This document shows, one piece after another, positions 1-9,744 of a stretch of DNA of 64,000 nt. This stretch comes from Kalaharituber pfeilii (lineage: Eukaryota > Ascomycota > Pezizomycetes > Pezizales > Pezizaceae): contig WHUZ01000029.1 in the NCBI GenBank assembly GCA_015179045.1, positions 592,210 through 656,209 on the forward strand. The letters run 5' to 3'. The notes below the pieces were generated by a model. That model was not told where the DNA came from. It searched no databases and saw only the letters and a program-made list of their open reading frames with translations. The translations under genes and the position numbers were made by a program. How positions within the stretch are numbered: the first letter of the stretch is position 1; every line of letters starts with the position of its first letter.

Positions 1-52
1 TTCCGGAATCACCCCCTGTCCCTCTTTCATCTTCATCGGCATCACAAAGGTC

Positions 53-113
53 ACCTCGCCATAGCCCATAGCGCGGCAAGCGAGTAGTTATAAAAAAAAA
101 AAAAAAAAAAAAA
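53..113 (+). mobile_element. Short retroposed LINE-tail insertion, family A
   Basis: A body of about 38 nt starting CCTCGCCATAGCCC is followed by an A-tract of about 25. The flanks share the direct repeat aaaggtc (46-52 and 114-120), a short candidate target duplication. The outer stem CTCGC...GCGAG is preserved. The duplication is weak because it runs into the A-tract. Confidence 0.55.
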
Positions 114-201
114 AAAGGTCGGTAATTTTGAGCCGGAAAATTTATTGTTCCGGCAACAGGTCTGGTGCTAGTACATTTTCTCGCATGAAAGGTGACCTTT
201 C

Positions 202-202
<1 letters not shown>

Positions 203-233
<31 letters not shown>

Positions 234-314
234 GTAACCCCGCTTATCGCTACTCGCTTTGCCCTGCCATGGAGAACAGCTGCGTGCGGGGTCACGTGAA
301 TTAAAAAAAAAAAA
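203..314 (+). mobile_element. Compound family-B LINE-tail insertion
   Basis: An A-tract (203-232) runs into cgtaaccccgcttatcgc, the reverse complement of the family-B 3' end. It is followed by a forward family-B body starting ccctgccatgg at 262 and its own A-tail to 314. Two tails in opposite orientation appear to abut or to result from a rearranged insertion. No clear target duplication was found. Confidence 0.45.
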
Positions 315-445
315 GACCGGTGCACTAACTCTTTCCCCGGATACCGAATCTCTAGCTCAACGATAGTCTGGGCTCAACGAGTTTTCCGCTGGGGTGTGGG
401 ATCCCATCATGGTGCCGTTGCTGGCAGCCCCACGCCGCTGGTATA

Positions 446-548
446 CAGTAGAACCTCTCATATTGGATCCTGTCATATTGGATGACATGTCTTATTGGAT
501 CAACTTGCCCTGCCATGGCGAACAGCTCCATGCGGGTCACGTGCCAAC

Positions 549-579
<31 letters not shown>

Positions 580-690
580 GATCAACTTTGCCGGCCCGAG
601 CCAATTGGGCCAGTGGGGATTATTGGATATTTTGTCTTGTTAGATAAAACCTGCCAGTCCCGGCCTTATCCAATATAACAGGTTCGACTG
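446..690. mobile_element. pogo/Tigger-like MITE
   Basis: The ends are inverted copies of CAGTMGAACCT followed by TATTGGAT, and the flanks are TA dinucleotides (444-445 and 691-692). A TA duplication and a CAGT-type terminus fit the Tc1/mariner-pogo group. The 245 bp include a later 70-bp LINE-tail insertion plus its 12-bp duplication, so the element itself is about 163 bp. There is no coding capacity. Confidence 0.65.
507..576 (+). mobile_element. Short retroposed LINE-tail insertion, family B
   Basis: The body starts ccctgccatggcgaacagct, continues through the gcgggtcacgtg 3' end, and is followed by about 30 A. It is flanked by a 12-bp duplication ttggatcaactt (495-506 and 577-588). It lies inside the pogo-like MITE and is therefore younger than it. 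Confidence 0.8.
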
Positions 691-692
691 TA

Positions 693-1807
693 TGTAGAGG
701 GTGGGTTCGACAAGGGCTGGAATAAGTGAGCTGTGGTTACCTTTGTATAGATACCACTCAATTAGCTGTTTCTTCATTGGCCGTAGTGTGAGTTGAACGG
801 CATTGGCCTCTTGTGTACGGCTCTCAAATTCCTCTCGAAATGACCGTCCCCCGAGGGCGCAGGCTGTCACTCCCACTTACGTCGCTTCAACTGTACTGAG
901 GTTAGGCTGCTTTTGCTGGGTCTCCCTCTTCCGTGCCCTCCTGCTGGTCCTACACGTATACTTACCTTCGGCCCCTCCTGAAACACGACTAATATAACAG
1001 GTCTTGTGGTCATCCCCCTCAGATAAGTTTCGCATCATGCAATAATGACGCGAGAAATTGCGTAAATCCCACCTCCACAACAAGGGTCGGTGGGTTCCAC
1101 CCAGTATCAGCCGGCGCTGGATGGCGCACCAGAAGGAGATCTGGAAGCTTTCTCGTGGTGACAAGTAGATCTTGTACAAAGGGACCGTGAAACTGCTTCA
1201 TTTCTGGTGATCGTCAGCCTCAATCAGATGAAAGATAGAGAATGCAACGGAGACTTGCCATCGTCTATCTTAATGCGGAGCCCCAGACTAAGTACACTTT
1301 GACCAGTAGTATGGCTCATTTGCGAATATACATGTGCTGGAAAGAAAATCACGAAACTCCCATGAATGGGACTTGGCATGCACTGAATTATGATTTCCTG
1401 TGTATGCTATCGAATGAAAATAGGCGGTTGGCATGAAATGGGTCATGAGTCTCGAGTGACGGGAAACGCGATTGCCATGCAATGAAGGCTGACGGGCTTG
1501 CAGGGATACGCAGAGGGGTCACACGCCCAAGGGCGGTCGTGTTCAGAGATGCGTGCGATTCGGGGCAGAGTGAAGCTGGAGAGCGGAATCGTGCAGGGAC
1601 CAGAGCATGTGGAGTCCAGCACTGAGGAGGGCTAGAGGGATCGCAGTCAGGCGTGGGAGACCTAGGGCACCATCGAATGTGCGAGTCGCAGCAGGAGGGA
1701 CTTTGTAGAGGCTGTATATACTCAGGTGAAGTTGGGGGGTGGAAGGGGGGTAAAGGAGGGGCAGATCTGATGAAGCCTCCAGCAGCACCTCGCTGTCACT
1801 ACATGGC

Positions 1808-1809
<2 letters not shown>
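693..1809. other. Interval without recognisable gene
   Basis: Only short ORFs in conflicting frames are present and none shows a known motif. A purine-rich G-run segment (about 1730-1765) precedes the LINE fragment. I see no promoter, RNA gene or complete repeat here. Confidence 0.4.
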
Positions 1810-1838
<29 letters not shown>

Positions 1839-2600
1839 CACGTAACCCCGCTTGCAGCTGTTCGCCATGGCAGGGTCCCTGGACCGAAGTCCTTCTGGCC
1901 CGGAGACAGGCACCTGTGCAACTACCTACAAAATCGTCCCCTGTAAAAACACACAACGATACTATGACTTCGCTGATGCGGAGGAAACACAAAGCGAAAC
2001 CCCAATCCCCCAAGAGAACAATCAAGCACGAATACCCAAATATCCCCCGGAAAATCAAGCAGTCATGTCCATCCCCTCCACATCTGTCCCCTTCCCCTTT
2101 CTGTCCACCTTTGTCATTCTGTCCCAGCCATACAGGCACGAGTGGTACCATTTGCCTGATAACCGTACCTTCGCCGGTGTTTGACTATCTGATTCTACCT
2201 CCCCCTCCAGGTAGATAACAGTCCTCTTTCCCTCCCTTCTTTCTTTTCTCACCAACCATCTTGCCCCAAGTTTCTTCGCCACCACTATGCCATACACCAC
2301 AACTGTCTGGCCAGATTGCGGGAGCCTTTCTTTCTGGGATGTTCTTGCTTTCGGAGATGATGTTGAAGGCTTCTTGTTCTGCTTGGGGGGGTTGGCACTG
2401 GACCCCCTTGCCACATTTTTGGATTGAGGAGCGGTGGACTTTGTTCGGTTTTTCGGTGGTGCTGCTGGAGGTGGGTTGGGCTTTTGTGCTAGGGATGTGT
2501 TTGGTGGAATGCTTTGAGAGACGATTGCTGCAAATGACAGCGGAGGTATTATCTCTGGCTCAGTGGCTCGGTCTGTGTTTCCCCTTCCTTTTGCCTATGA
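1810..2600 (-). mobile_element. Internally deleted Tad-like LINE fragment
   Basis: Read on the minus strand, the fragment ends in the family-B tail (from 1877 down to 1839: ccctgccatggcgaacagct...gcggggttacgtga) and a poly(A) of about 29 (poly-T on the plus strand, 1810-1838). Just upstream is CCTGTCTCCGGGC, which is also present in the LINE copy at 22384-22820. Further upstream, between about 2100 and 2414, lies an ORF with GARWLVRKERREGKRTVIYL, resembling the gag-like ORF of fungal Tad-clade LINEs. ORF2 (endonuclease/reverse transcriptase) is missing between the two parts, so this is a deleted or chimaeric, non-autonomous copy. No target duplication was found and the 5' boundary is approximate. 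Confidence 0.5.
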
Positions 2601-3105
2601 CTTCGCTGTGTGGTAGCATAGCCTGTGCAACGTTTCGCTTTCGCAGCCTACACAGCGAAATGAATCTATGCATCTTGTTATTAAGCAATTTTTAGCACCT
2701 CAGCTCAGTTTAGAGCAAGCGGCAGAGAAACTACTTCAACAACTTGAAATCATTCGTCGGCGAATTGACCAACAAACTAATACAGACCGAACTAAGATTC
2801 CATACCTACTCGATCCACAGCAATTCTCTTTATTAACTGGCAAAATTACATACTATGCCCTTTCTCTAGTTGAGCCAGCATGGTTACAAGCCCGTACTTT
2901 AAGAGCTAAAGAATACAACGCTATATGCAATAGCTGTGAATTAGTCACTCGCTATGCTCTTTCTTGCGCTCACCGACTACAGCCTTTCTTTCAACATAAC
3001 TCTCTTATTCCACCCACCTCTTATTCCACCCACTCTTATTTCATCCAAGATGGTTTATTGAAAGCTCTACAATTGAATCCGCTACTTGGACTATTCCAGC
3101 ATTTA

Positions 3106-5639
3106 TGGTGCCGGCAGCTTAGTACCAACACCAAATTTAGGGGGTGACAAATCGTGTATCTACAATACCACAACTACGGATCTGGAATTTTTAATCTTAT
3201 AAATCTATAGTATTTGCTATTGCGAACAATTCTACCAGATTAAAAAAAATAAAAAACAAAACTGCACATGTAGATAGGAAAATAAAAGAGGACATTTTGT
3301 ATGAGAAAGGGTAAAAAATGTTATATGCCAAGAATGCAAAAATTTCCTAATAGGCAATTTTTGCACTTAGTCAGCTAGTCTTGGCACATACATCCTTGCA
3401 TTTTCGAGTTCTTCGGTGACTTTTGTATACTCGACTCTTGAATTCAGTAGTACCATACTGACATCCATCACGGTATGCTTGCATCGTTCGTTGGCATTTT
3501 TGATAAAATCGCCAGATTGTTGTCTCTGATACTGAGGCTAGAGACTGCGGAATAGTATCTCGTAATCCTTGAAGAGAGTATTCACAGTTCTCTCGTGCAT
3601 GCCTTTTAGCTGCTGCCCAGAAGAACTCAATGAAATTCAATTCACAATGGAATTTCGGATAAAATATTACCCTATGACCACGAGCTTCTATAGCTTCTTG
3701 CAAGTAGCCTTTCTGCTCTTGGAAATCACGTTCATTCCTCAAGCATTGCCGTGCACAGCAGTCCTTTATACCCTCCTGGCATTTTGGCTTACAATTAAGT
3801 CTCATCCCTATATATTTAAGCTTTCTATTAGTATTTATTTAATAGGTTTACTATTGAGAAGACATACCTGTACGCCAAAGTCCTCGCTCTATTAGTATTT
3901 GCTTTATACCTTTTGGTTTTCCACGGAGTGCAGGATCTGCATAGTTGTCAGGAAAGACCATGGTTTGAGGACGCTGTTTTGTATGAATAAAACCCTCGCG
4001 TAAAATTGGCTGCTTTCCTCCAGGGCCCAAATTCATCTCATTAACAACTAAAGCATCTGGAGCAAAAGCAGCATGATTGGATGCATTGTCAAAAAGAAAA
4101 ACAGCTTGACAGCCAGGAAATGCTCGCTCAAAAATTGGAATTGCAATATCAACTACATGCTGAACTATTTTTTCACCTGTCCAATAATTATCTTGACCAA
4201 ATTCAAGAAATTCGGTTGCTTGCCGGCGGGGAAGACCTTCTGCGCTGATATTAGGAGGTACTGCAAGCCGACCACGAGGAGTTAAGAATTCTGATACCAT
4301 GATGCCTTTTCCACGACCTTTTTTGCGGAGCGGTTGTGCATTATCCTTAATCCACATTTGTCGTTTTCCATCATTAGCATTGAAGGTGGACTCATCATGA
4401 GTGACAAAAATCTTTTCTTTCTCTCCGGCTGGTATTACTGAGGGAATAATATTGCCTTCCTCATCCCACTGCCTTAACCCTTCCAATTTCTGTAAAGTAG
4501 GAAGAAAGACTTCTTGTCGGTAAGCAACCACATCTTCTCGTTCATGACCATCAATATAAACCCCCTTTCGCACATCTTTCCATTGAAAACCAAGTTTATT
4601 CAACCAGGTTCTTGCAGTTCGCTCGGATATTGAATGCTCTAGCTTTTCGGCGCCATTAACAATATCCTCCTCTTTTAGATATGCAGTAATAGCCTGAGCA
4701 AGGCCATAGGAGGTGAGCTTTTCGCCAACAGATGTAATATGTTCTCGTATAGCAAGTAAAACTCCTTCATCATTCAACCAGCTAGAAACCTTTGCATTTT
4801 TCCCTCGCATGCCAACTTTAATATACCGAGAAGTAATCCATGACTTCTCCCAAATATGTATTCGTCGAGCAGTATTCTCCCCACGACCAAAGGCCTCTGC
4901 AATACATAATGAAAGTGCTTTGCGGGTGGTGTCTGGTCTTTTAAGCTGCAACTGCATAAATTGAAGTACTGCAGTATGTCGCATAAGGTTCTGGCCGATC
5001 GGTGCTTTTTTTGACTGAAGAAGTATTTTGAGATCAGCAATTGCTGCTTGAATTAAATCAGACTTGGAAGGCGAAGGTGGTTGGATGCATAGAAAAGAAC
5101 TGGGTAATTGGCATAGTACTAGCAGCTGCTTGCCGAAGAGTGTCCTTTTTTTTTTGATCTCGCCATAATGTCTGCCGTGATCTCGATGATACTTTATTTT
5201 GCATTCTCTGCCAGTACCATCATGATCAGCTATAGCCATAGTCATTAAATGTGTAAAAGCATCTTCTGCCATCACCAATTCTCCATCTGCACCCCCCTCA
5301 AGCTCTTCCTCCTCTAGCTCTTCACCTAACTCTTCGCGCTCTTCTGGCTCCAATAGTACTGGTATGCATAATCCTTTGCGCTGACTGAGTATATTTCGGC
5401 CTTTTTCCAAAGCAGTACAGTAGGCTTTTCTTTTTTTACGATGTGGCGGCATTTTGAAGGAGGCGGGAAGTACTCGAGTACCACTATGCAGGCTATGTCA
5501 AGGGGTTCGTGGTATGGTTAGCAATCTATTTCGTACCGTACGCGGCATCAAAGGAGGGGAAAAAAAAAAAAAAAAAAATACTGCTGACTAAGCGTCAAGC
5601 GAAATGTTACAAGGTGTTGGTACTAAGCTGCTGGCACCA
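3106..5639 (-). mobile_element. Apparently intact Tc1/IS630-type DNA transposon
   Basis: The 2534-bp element has 27-bp terminal inverted repeats beginning TGGTGCCGGCAGCTTAGTAC; the right copy differs by one base. It is flanked by TA (3104-3105 and 5640-5641). It carries one spliced transposase gene on the minus strand and an A18 tract at 5561-5578. The paralogous MULE sequence at 59141-59190 shows the uninterrupted target, confirming the insertion. Deletion derivatives with TGGTGCCGGAAGTTAA ends lie at 11701-14165 and 32745-33489. Confidence 0.85.
3371..5452 (-). CDS. Transposase, Tc1/IS630-like DDE family, two exons
   Basis: This DDE transposase would cut and join the element at TA targets. 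The coding sequence is complement(3371..3807, 3868..5452), 673 aa. The 60-nt intron 3867-3808 has donor GTATGT, a TACTAAT branch point and acceptor TATAG. Joining restores an uninterrupted frame. The N-terminus (residues 1-80) is basic and then acidic (EEEELEGG). A helical DNA-binding-like region follows, with 'RTARTWLNKLGFQWKDVRKG' at roughly residues 280-300. The catalytic acids are visible: D353 in FVTHDEST, D455 in FLFDNASNH and E589 in CELNFIEFFW. The C-terminus is basic (YKSHRRTRK). Length, terminal repeats and a complete triad suggest a functional copy; activity is inferred. It is transcribed opposite to the host MULE. Confidence 0.85.
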
Positions 5640-6215
5640 TATATTGATCTTACTCAAGATGAAAGCTCCCCAGAATCAACACCAGCCCCCGCACTAGTAT
5701 CAGCACCAGCACCAGTACCAGTGCCCGCACTAGCACTAGCATCAACACCGGCCCTAGCACCCATACCAGTACCGGCGCCGCCACCATCGCCATTTTATGA
5801 CCCACTAGTTAATGCAGACCGTGATCTCCCACTTGCAGATGAACAAGCATTTCAGCAAACTGTGTCCTCTGAAGACTCAGAACGTTATGCGCAATTACAT
5901 CAGCGAATGGCAACGCAGCTCAGACAACAGTTTCTCCATGAGCGGCAACCTAATCTTCCTCAAGAGTTTGCACCTGCTGTTGCTGAACCTTCTTTAAGGT
6001 GGAAAAAGACAAAAGGCCCAGCAAGGCAGCGGGCATTGACCAATGTGGAGCTTGCAGAACTTCAGGCTAATCAGCGGGCCCAGGTAAGAAATGATACCAT
6101 AGTCAGGGAGTTATCACAGGAAATGCAAGATGTAATTCTACTACAGACTCGACATGTGCCTTCGACTGCTCCATATTAACCTCCTAAATCTTCTAAATCT
6201 TCCTTGCATGTAGAT

Positions 6216-7128
6216 GTTCGGGGCCAGCCATCTTACCCGGGCCACTCATCACTAAAGCGGGCCACTGATCAATTTACAAGGATAAAAGACCAAAAACGAG
6301 CCAAGATGCATAATTAGATACATGAGTGGAGATGTTGCCGCTTTATAGTACATAATTTCTTAACTGATATGCATTTTTTTTAAAAAAAAAAAAAACCGCG
6401 TAACATCGCTTACCGCTGGTCACAATGGCAGGTCAACTGACATGCATAGTGCTTGAGGCATCACTCCGTTTACAGTACATGAGTTCTTAACTGACATAGA
6501 TAGTACTATGAACCTCATCATTTGACTCTTCTGTAGCTAAATTTTGGCATTCCACATCAGGATCACAAGAGAATGAACAGGTACGTAGGCGCTTTCTGCA
6601 GCCACATCGATGGGTTATACATCCTGCTTGACAGGAACCGTTTCCTGAGAATAATTCGCCAACTTGAGTAGTTGTTGTCAAATTGAAGCACGGACTTTTG
6701 TGCTGCAGTCCGTAATGCTATTGATGCCAAAGAAGGATTATCCAACAGGTTGAGGAGGATTTTGAATAAGGTTAAGGAGAGAGAGTAATGCGAGGATGCG
6801 TGGAGGAGTGTAGTGAATGCAGTGACAGTGAATATCTCGAGATGCCCTGTACATGATTAGGGTCTTATATACTTAATCAGTATATTCGCCAAGAGATACA
6901 ACAGGAGTGGCTATGTCTGTAGGGCGGCAATAAGTACAAAATTTTCACTCCAGTATGCAGGGTATGTATTTCGGAATCCGGAGGAGTAGCCCAGGCCAGT
7001 CAGTACAAATATGGATGGCCCGGGCCATTGGTCCTAGCATGGATGGTCCGGGCCATCCACTTTTGTGTGGAAGAAATGGCTGGCCTGGGCCAGTCATGAG
7101 TGGCCTGTTAAGATGACTGGCCCCGAAC
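6216..7128. mobile_element. Non-autonomous TIR element inserted in the MULE
   Basis: Both ends carry inverted copies of GTTCGGGGCCAG, extending imperfectly for about 33 bp (6216-6248 and 7096-7128). The MULE copy at 59560-59600 lacks this segment and shows the empty site 'tgtagatggctt'. The flanking duplication is about 5-6 bp (gtagat/atagat), imperfect. No transposase is encoded. The interior near the right end is rich in GGCC words. The superfamily is unclear; hAT is possible. Confidence 0.6.
6375..6433 (-). mobile_element. Short retroposed LINE-tail insertion, family B
   Basis: The minus-strand body (tgccattgtgaccagcgg...gttacgcgg) is followed by T13 and A8 on that strand, so the tail is a mixed A/T homopolymer. 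The flanks aactgatatgcat (6362-6374) and aactgacatgcat (6434-6446) form a 13-bp duplication with one mismatch. It sits inside the element at 6216-7128. Confidence 0.6.
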
Positions 7129-7191
7129 ATAGATAGCTTAATAATTGAATAACATACCTCACCTCTCACGCATATGCATAAGCCTGGCATG

Positions 7192-7312
7192 CGATCTGAA
7201 GACCTGTACCGTCCCCTGTAGATACCTCTGCAACCGGGCAGGCTAGTCTACAGTCCCCTGTCGATACCCCTGCATCTGGGCAGGCCAGTCTGGCCTGCCC
7301 GGAGAGGTCCCG
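7192..7312. repeat. Right terminal inverted repeat of the interrupted MULE
   Basis: On the minus strand it starts cgggacctctccgggcaggc and contains several spaced copies of cagggga/ctgca words. It matches both terminal repeats of the complete element at 58773-59747. It marks the right boundary of the MULE copy that begins upstream of 2617; the left terminal repeat is not in the window. Confidence 0.7.
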
Positions 7313-8207
7313 TGATTAGGGGGTCGCATGACCGCAGCAATCCTAAGGCCACGAGCGTAGGTGCCGGGTATCAAGTATTTATTTAGTTTAATCGACTTGC
7401 GCGTTGGAGGATTTGGAGATGGGAAGGTGTGGGGGATGTGGAAATGCAGGACAGTGGGAACCTTCCGCAGTACTTTTGTATGACAAGCGACAGTCTCTGG
7501 GTAGAGTACATCAGAGCATATCATAAGTACTAACATAAGAACTACCTAAAACGGAAGTTGCAGAATACAGTCACTGTCAGATAATCAGATAATGTCCGGA
7601 ACTTCAAAACTATCTCAAGAATGCTTAGACTGTCAGGGATTGTATATGTATGCATAATGTTTGGCGTATGATACCATGAGGTACAACGTAGTTAGCGCTA
7701 ATGCTAGTCGGGGGCTGGGCTAGGGCTATGACGAGATTGGCTGCAAAGGATTGAGAAAGACAAATAAAACGTCCTCATCGTTCCAAGACACGACATCACT
7801 TCCAAGAGTCGGTCCGGCTCGTCTTCCTCCCCGGCCGTGGCATCCCTGTGGAATACCATCCTTAAGGATCGTAAATTTTGGGCTTCTCTTGCACCGTAAT
7901 CCACTTAGGTGGCAGTGTGAGGCTGAACATAGTTGTCAGGGTGGACCTGAACACGCATTTGCGGTGATACTGATACCGAGCCCGTCGGTCTTGATTGATT
8001 TTTCAAGTCGACATATCACCGGTCGACGCTTTCAGAATGGAAGAAAAACTGCCCAGCAGCGTCAAGCTAAGTTGAAAAGTGATAAATATTGGGATGAGGA
8101 GTGGAATCGTGAATTCAGGATTCGTCCTAGTCTGTAGCCGCTGGCATCCCTAGGGCTCAAAGAAATATGAGAATGTAACTACTAAACACGAAAGGAGGCC
8201 TAGCCCC
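7313..8207. other. Interval without recognisable gene
   Basis: The ORF at 7751-8137 shows no domain. The stretch 7864-7902 resembles the reverse complement of about 40224-40262, so part of this interval is a dispersed repeat. Confidence 0.35.
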
Positions 8208-8509
8208 TAGTGAGCGGCACGAGCCGAGCCAGCTCGAGCTCAAACGAGCCAAGATCATGCTTGTGTTTTTCTTGACAGCTCGCTAAAATGCTTAGCCAGT
8301 GCAAGGTTTCATAAACTGTAAATACCTAATATAGTAATAATTAGAGACTTGGAGCTCATTCTGACCTACCAACAACTTCGAAATGCACAATCTAGCTGAT
8401 AGTAGTGAGAAAGATGAAAATTTAGCTTAGTTTAGTTTAATTTGTCAATATTATGTATATAATCAATCCAGGCTCGAGCTCATGCCACGCCAGCTCGTGC
8501 CGCTCACTA
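8208..8509. mobile_element. hAT-type MITE with perfect 8-bp duplication
   Basis: The terminal inverted repeat TAGTGAGCGGCACGAGC continues imperfectly through gccagctcgagct. The flanks are identical 8-bp copies, CTAGCCCC (8200-8207 and 8510-8517), the duplication length typical of hAT elements. The 302-bp interior is AT-rich and non-coding. Confidence 0.85.
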
Positions 8510-8570
8510 CTAGCCCCGCGGCCTCTTGCCCATGTTACTACCTTTTGCCTACTGTAGCATGACACAGACC

Positions 8571-8627
8571 ACCTCGCCGTAGCCTATCAGGCGGCACGCG
8601 AGTAATGAAATAAAAAAAAAAAAAAAA
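8571..8627 (+). mobile_element. Short retroposed LINE-tail insertion, family A
   Basis: The body starts acctcgccgtagcctatcag and ends gcgagtaatgaaat, followed by about 16 A. A 12-bp duplication atgacacagacc flanks it (8559-8570 and 8628-8639). The inner stem is GCCT/AGGC instead of GCCC/GGGC, which keeps the pairing. Confidence 0.85.
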
Positions 8628-8639
8628 ATGACACAGACC

Positions 8640-9702
8640 GCTGGCTGTTTATTGAGATTTTTATCGTACCGTTGCTGGAGTTTGGTATCAACAGGTAAGG
8701 GTAAGGGCGTCAAGGATTTCGAGCTTCTCGCTTGGGGTCTCGCCATTGTAGAGTAGTTATTCTGCGCACAGGAATGCCTGTGTCCATTTCATTGAGCATC
8801 ATAGCTCCGGTAAATTCAACCTCCTTGATACTAATGAGTAACAGACGACTGTTGTGAAGCCAATTAAGGGGAAAGATAGTCTTTCCATCGCAATGTGCTT
8901 CGTACCTGCAACCATTTCTTTGTAGCTTGCAAGAGGTCAGAGTAAGGTTTGGGGATAAATTCTCACGCCGTGTCAGACAAGGATGTCACTGCGACTGGCG
9001 GCACAGACTCGGGGCTCTGAGAAGCCTTGGCGTCTCGGCACCCGACCCTCGACGCCACCGACTCTCGACGCCAACTCTCGACTCTTTCTTGGCGAGGGCT
9101 TGGCGAGAGCTCGGCGAGGGCTTGGAAAGTCTATAAAATGTCAGGAATTAGCTCATCCTTTAGTCTCGTGCTCACCTTGCAATTTAGAATCATCACATTC
9201 TTCTCCAATATGTAAAAGCGGAACTCATTACGCATGCGCTTGGGCTTATATTAGGCGGGTCGTTCACTCTCTTGCATCGAGGATTCTTCTAACCCTCTCC
9301 CGTTCTGTCTCTGCGGTATCGCTATGCTCTGCCTCCGTTCTCTTCGGTCGCCCCTCCGTTACTTTCGGTCACGTTCCAAGAGGAGGGCTTCCATTTCACT
9401 CTATTTCCTAATTCTCCTTTGTACCTAACCTCGCCATAGCCCACAGGTAGTCAGCGTCTGGTTACGAGACTAATATAGGGACAACAATGGTTTGATTACT
9501 ACCAGAAATAGTTGGAGAATGGTAAGTTTTGATGGGGCATTTGAAATCAGCGAGTACTCTTCGACACTATGGACAAAGACAAGCAAAGATGACTTGATAA
9601 CTGTTCTATCTTAGTCGATTGTTTAAACGTTGCGTTGAGCAATGGTGGTGTTTGAGATAATTTGAAAGGATAGATGGTGGGCTTTTTCTTTTACAAAGGT
9701 GG
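8640..9702. other. Interval with a degenerate family-A tail, no gene
   Basis: Repeats of ctcgacgcca-type words occupy about 9040-9090. At 9418-9456 the sequence ttgtacctaacctcgccatagcccacagg matches the longer family-A context at 24108-24138 but lacks an A-tail. The ORF at 8983-9411 has no recognisable domain. Confidence 0.35.
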
Positions 9703-9744
9703 TTCATTGTTCTCGTGCCCAGACTCTCTTGGCACGCTTAAATA

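Larger units (their letters stand above)
2617..6179 (+). pseudogene. MULE transposase C-terminal part, interrupted
   Basis: The reading frame from 2617 to 3105 encodes TQRNESMH followed by KQFL...LEQAAEKLLQQLE, like the segment behind the catalytic core of Mutator-like (MULE) transposases. It continues to CNSCELVTRYALSCAHRL, which matches the SWIM-type CxC...CxH finger near the MULE C-terminus. The frame is cut at 3105 by the element 3106-5639. Downstream, 5643-6176 encodes a tail starting IDLTQDESSPEST, then a Pro/Ala-rich repeat and a charged region ending near HVPSTAPY. The same tail occurs uninterrupted at 59160-59378. The N-terminal DDE domain is absent, because the region upstream of about 2600 is LINE sequence. 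The two halves also differ by one frame, so the gene is dead. The family assignment rests on motif resemblance. Confidence 0.6.

Noticed and set aside
9040..9095. Possible CRISPR-like array of ctcgacgcca repeats
   Set aside because: The repeats are short, irregular and without unique spacers, in a fungal context.
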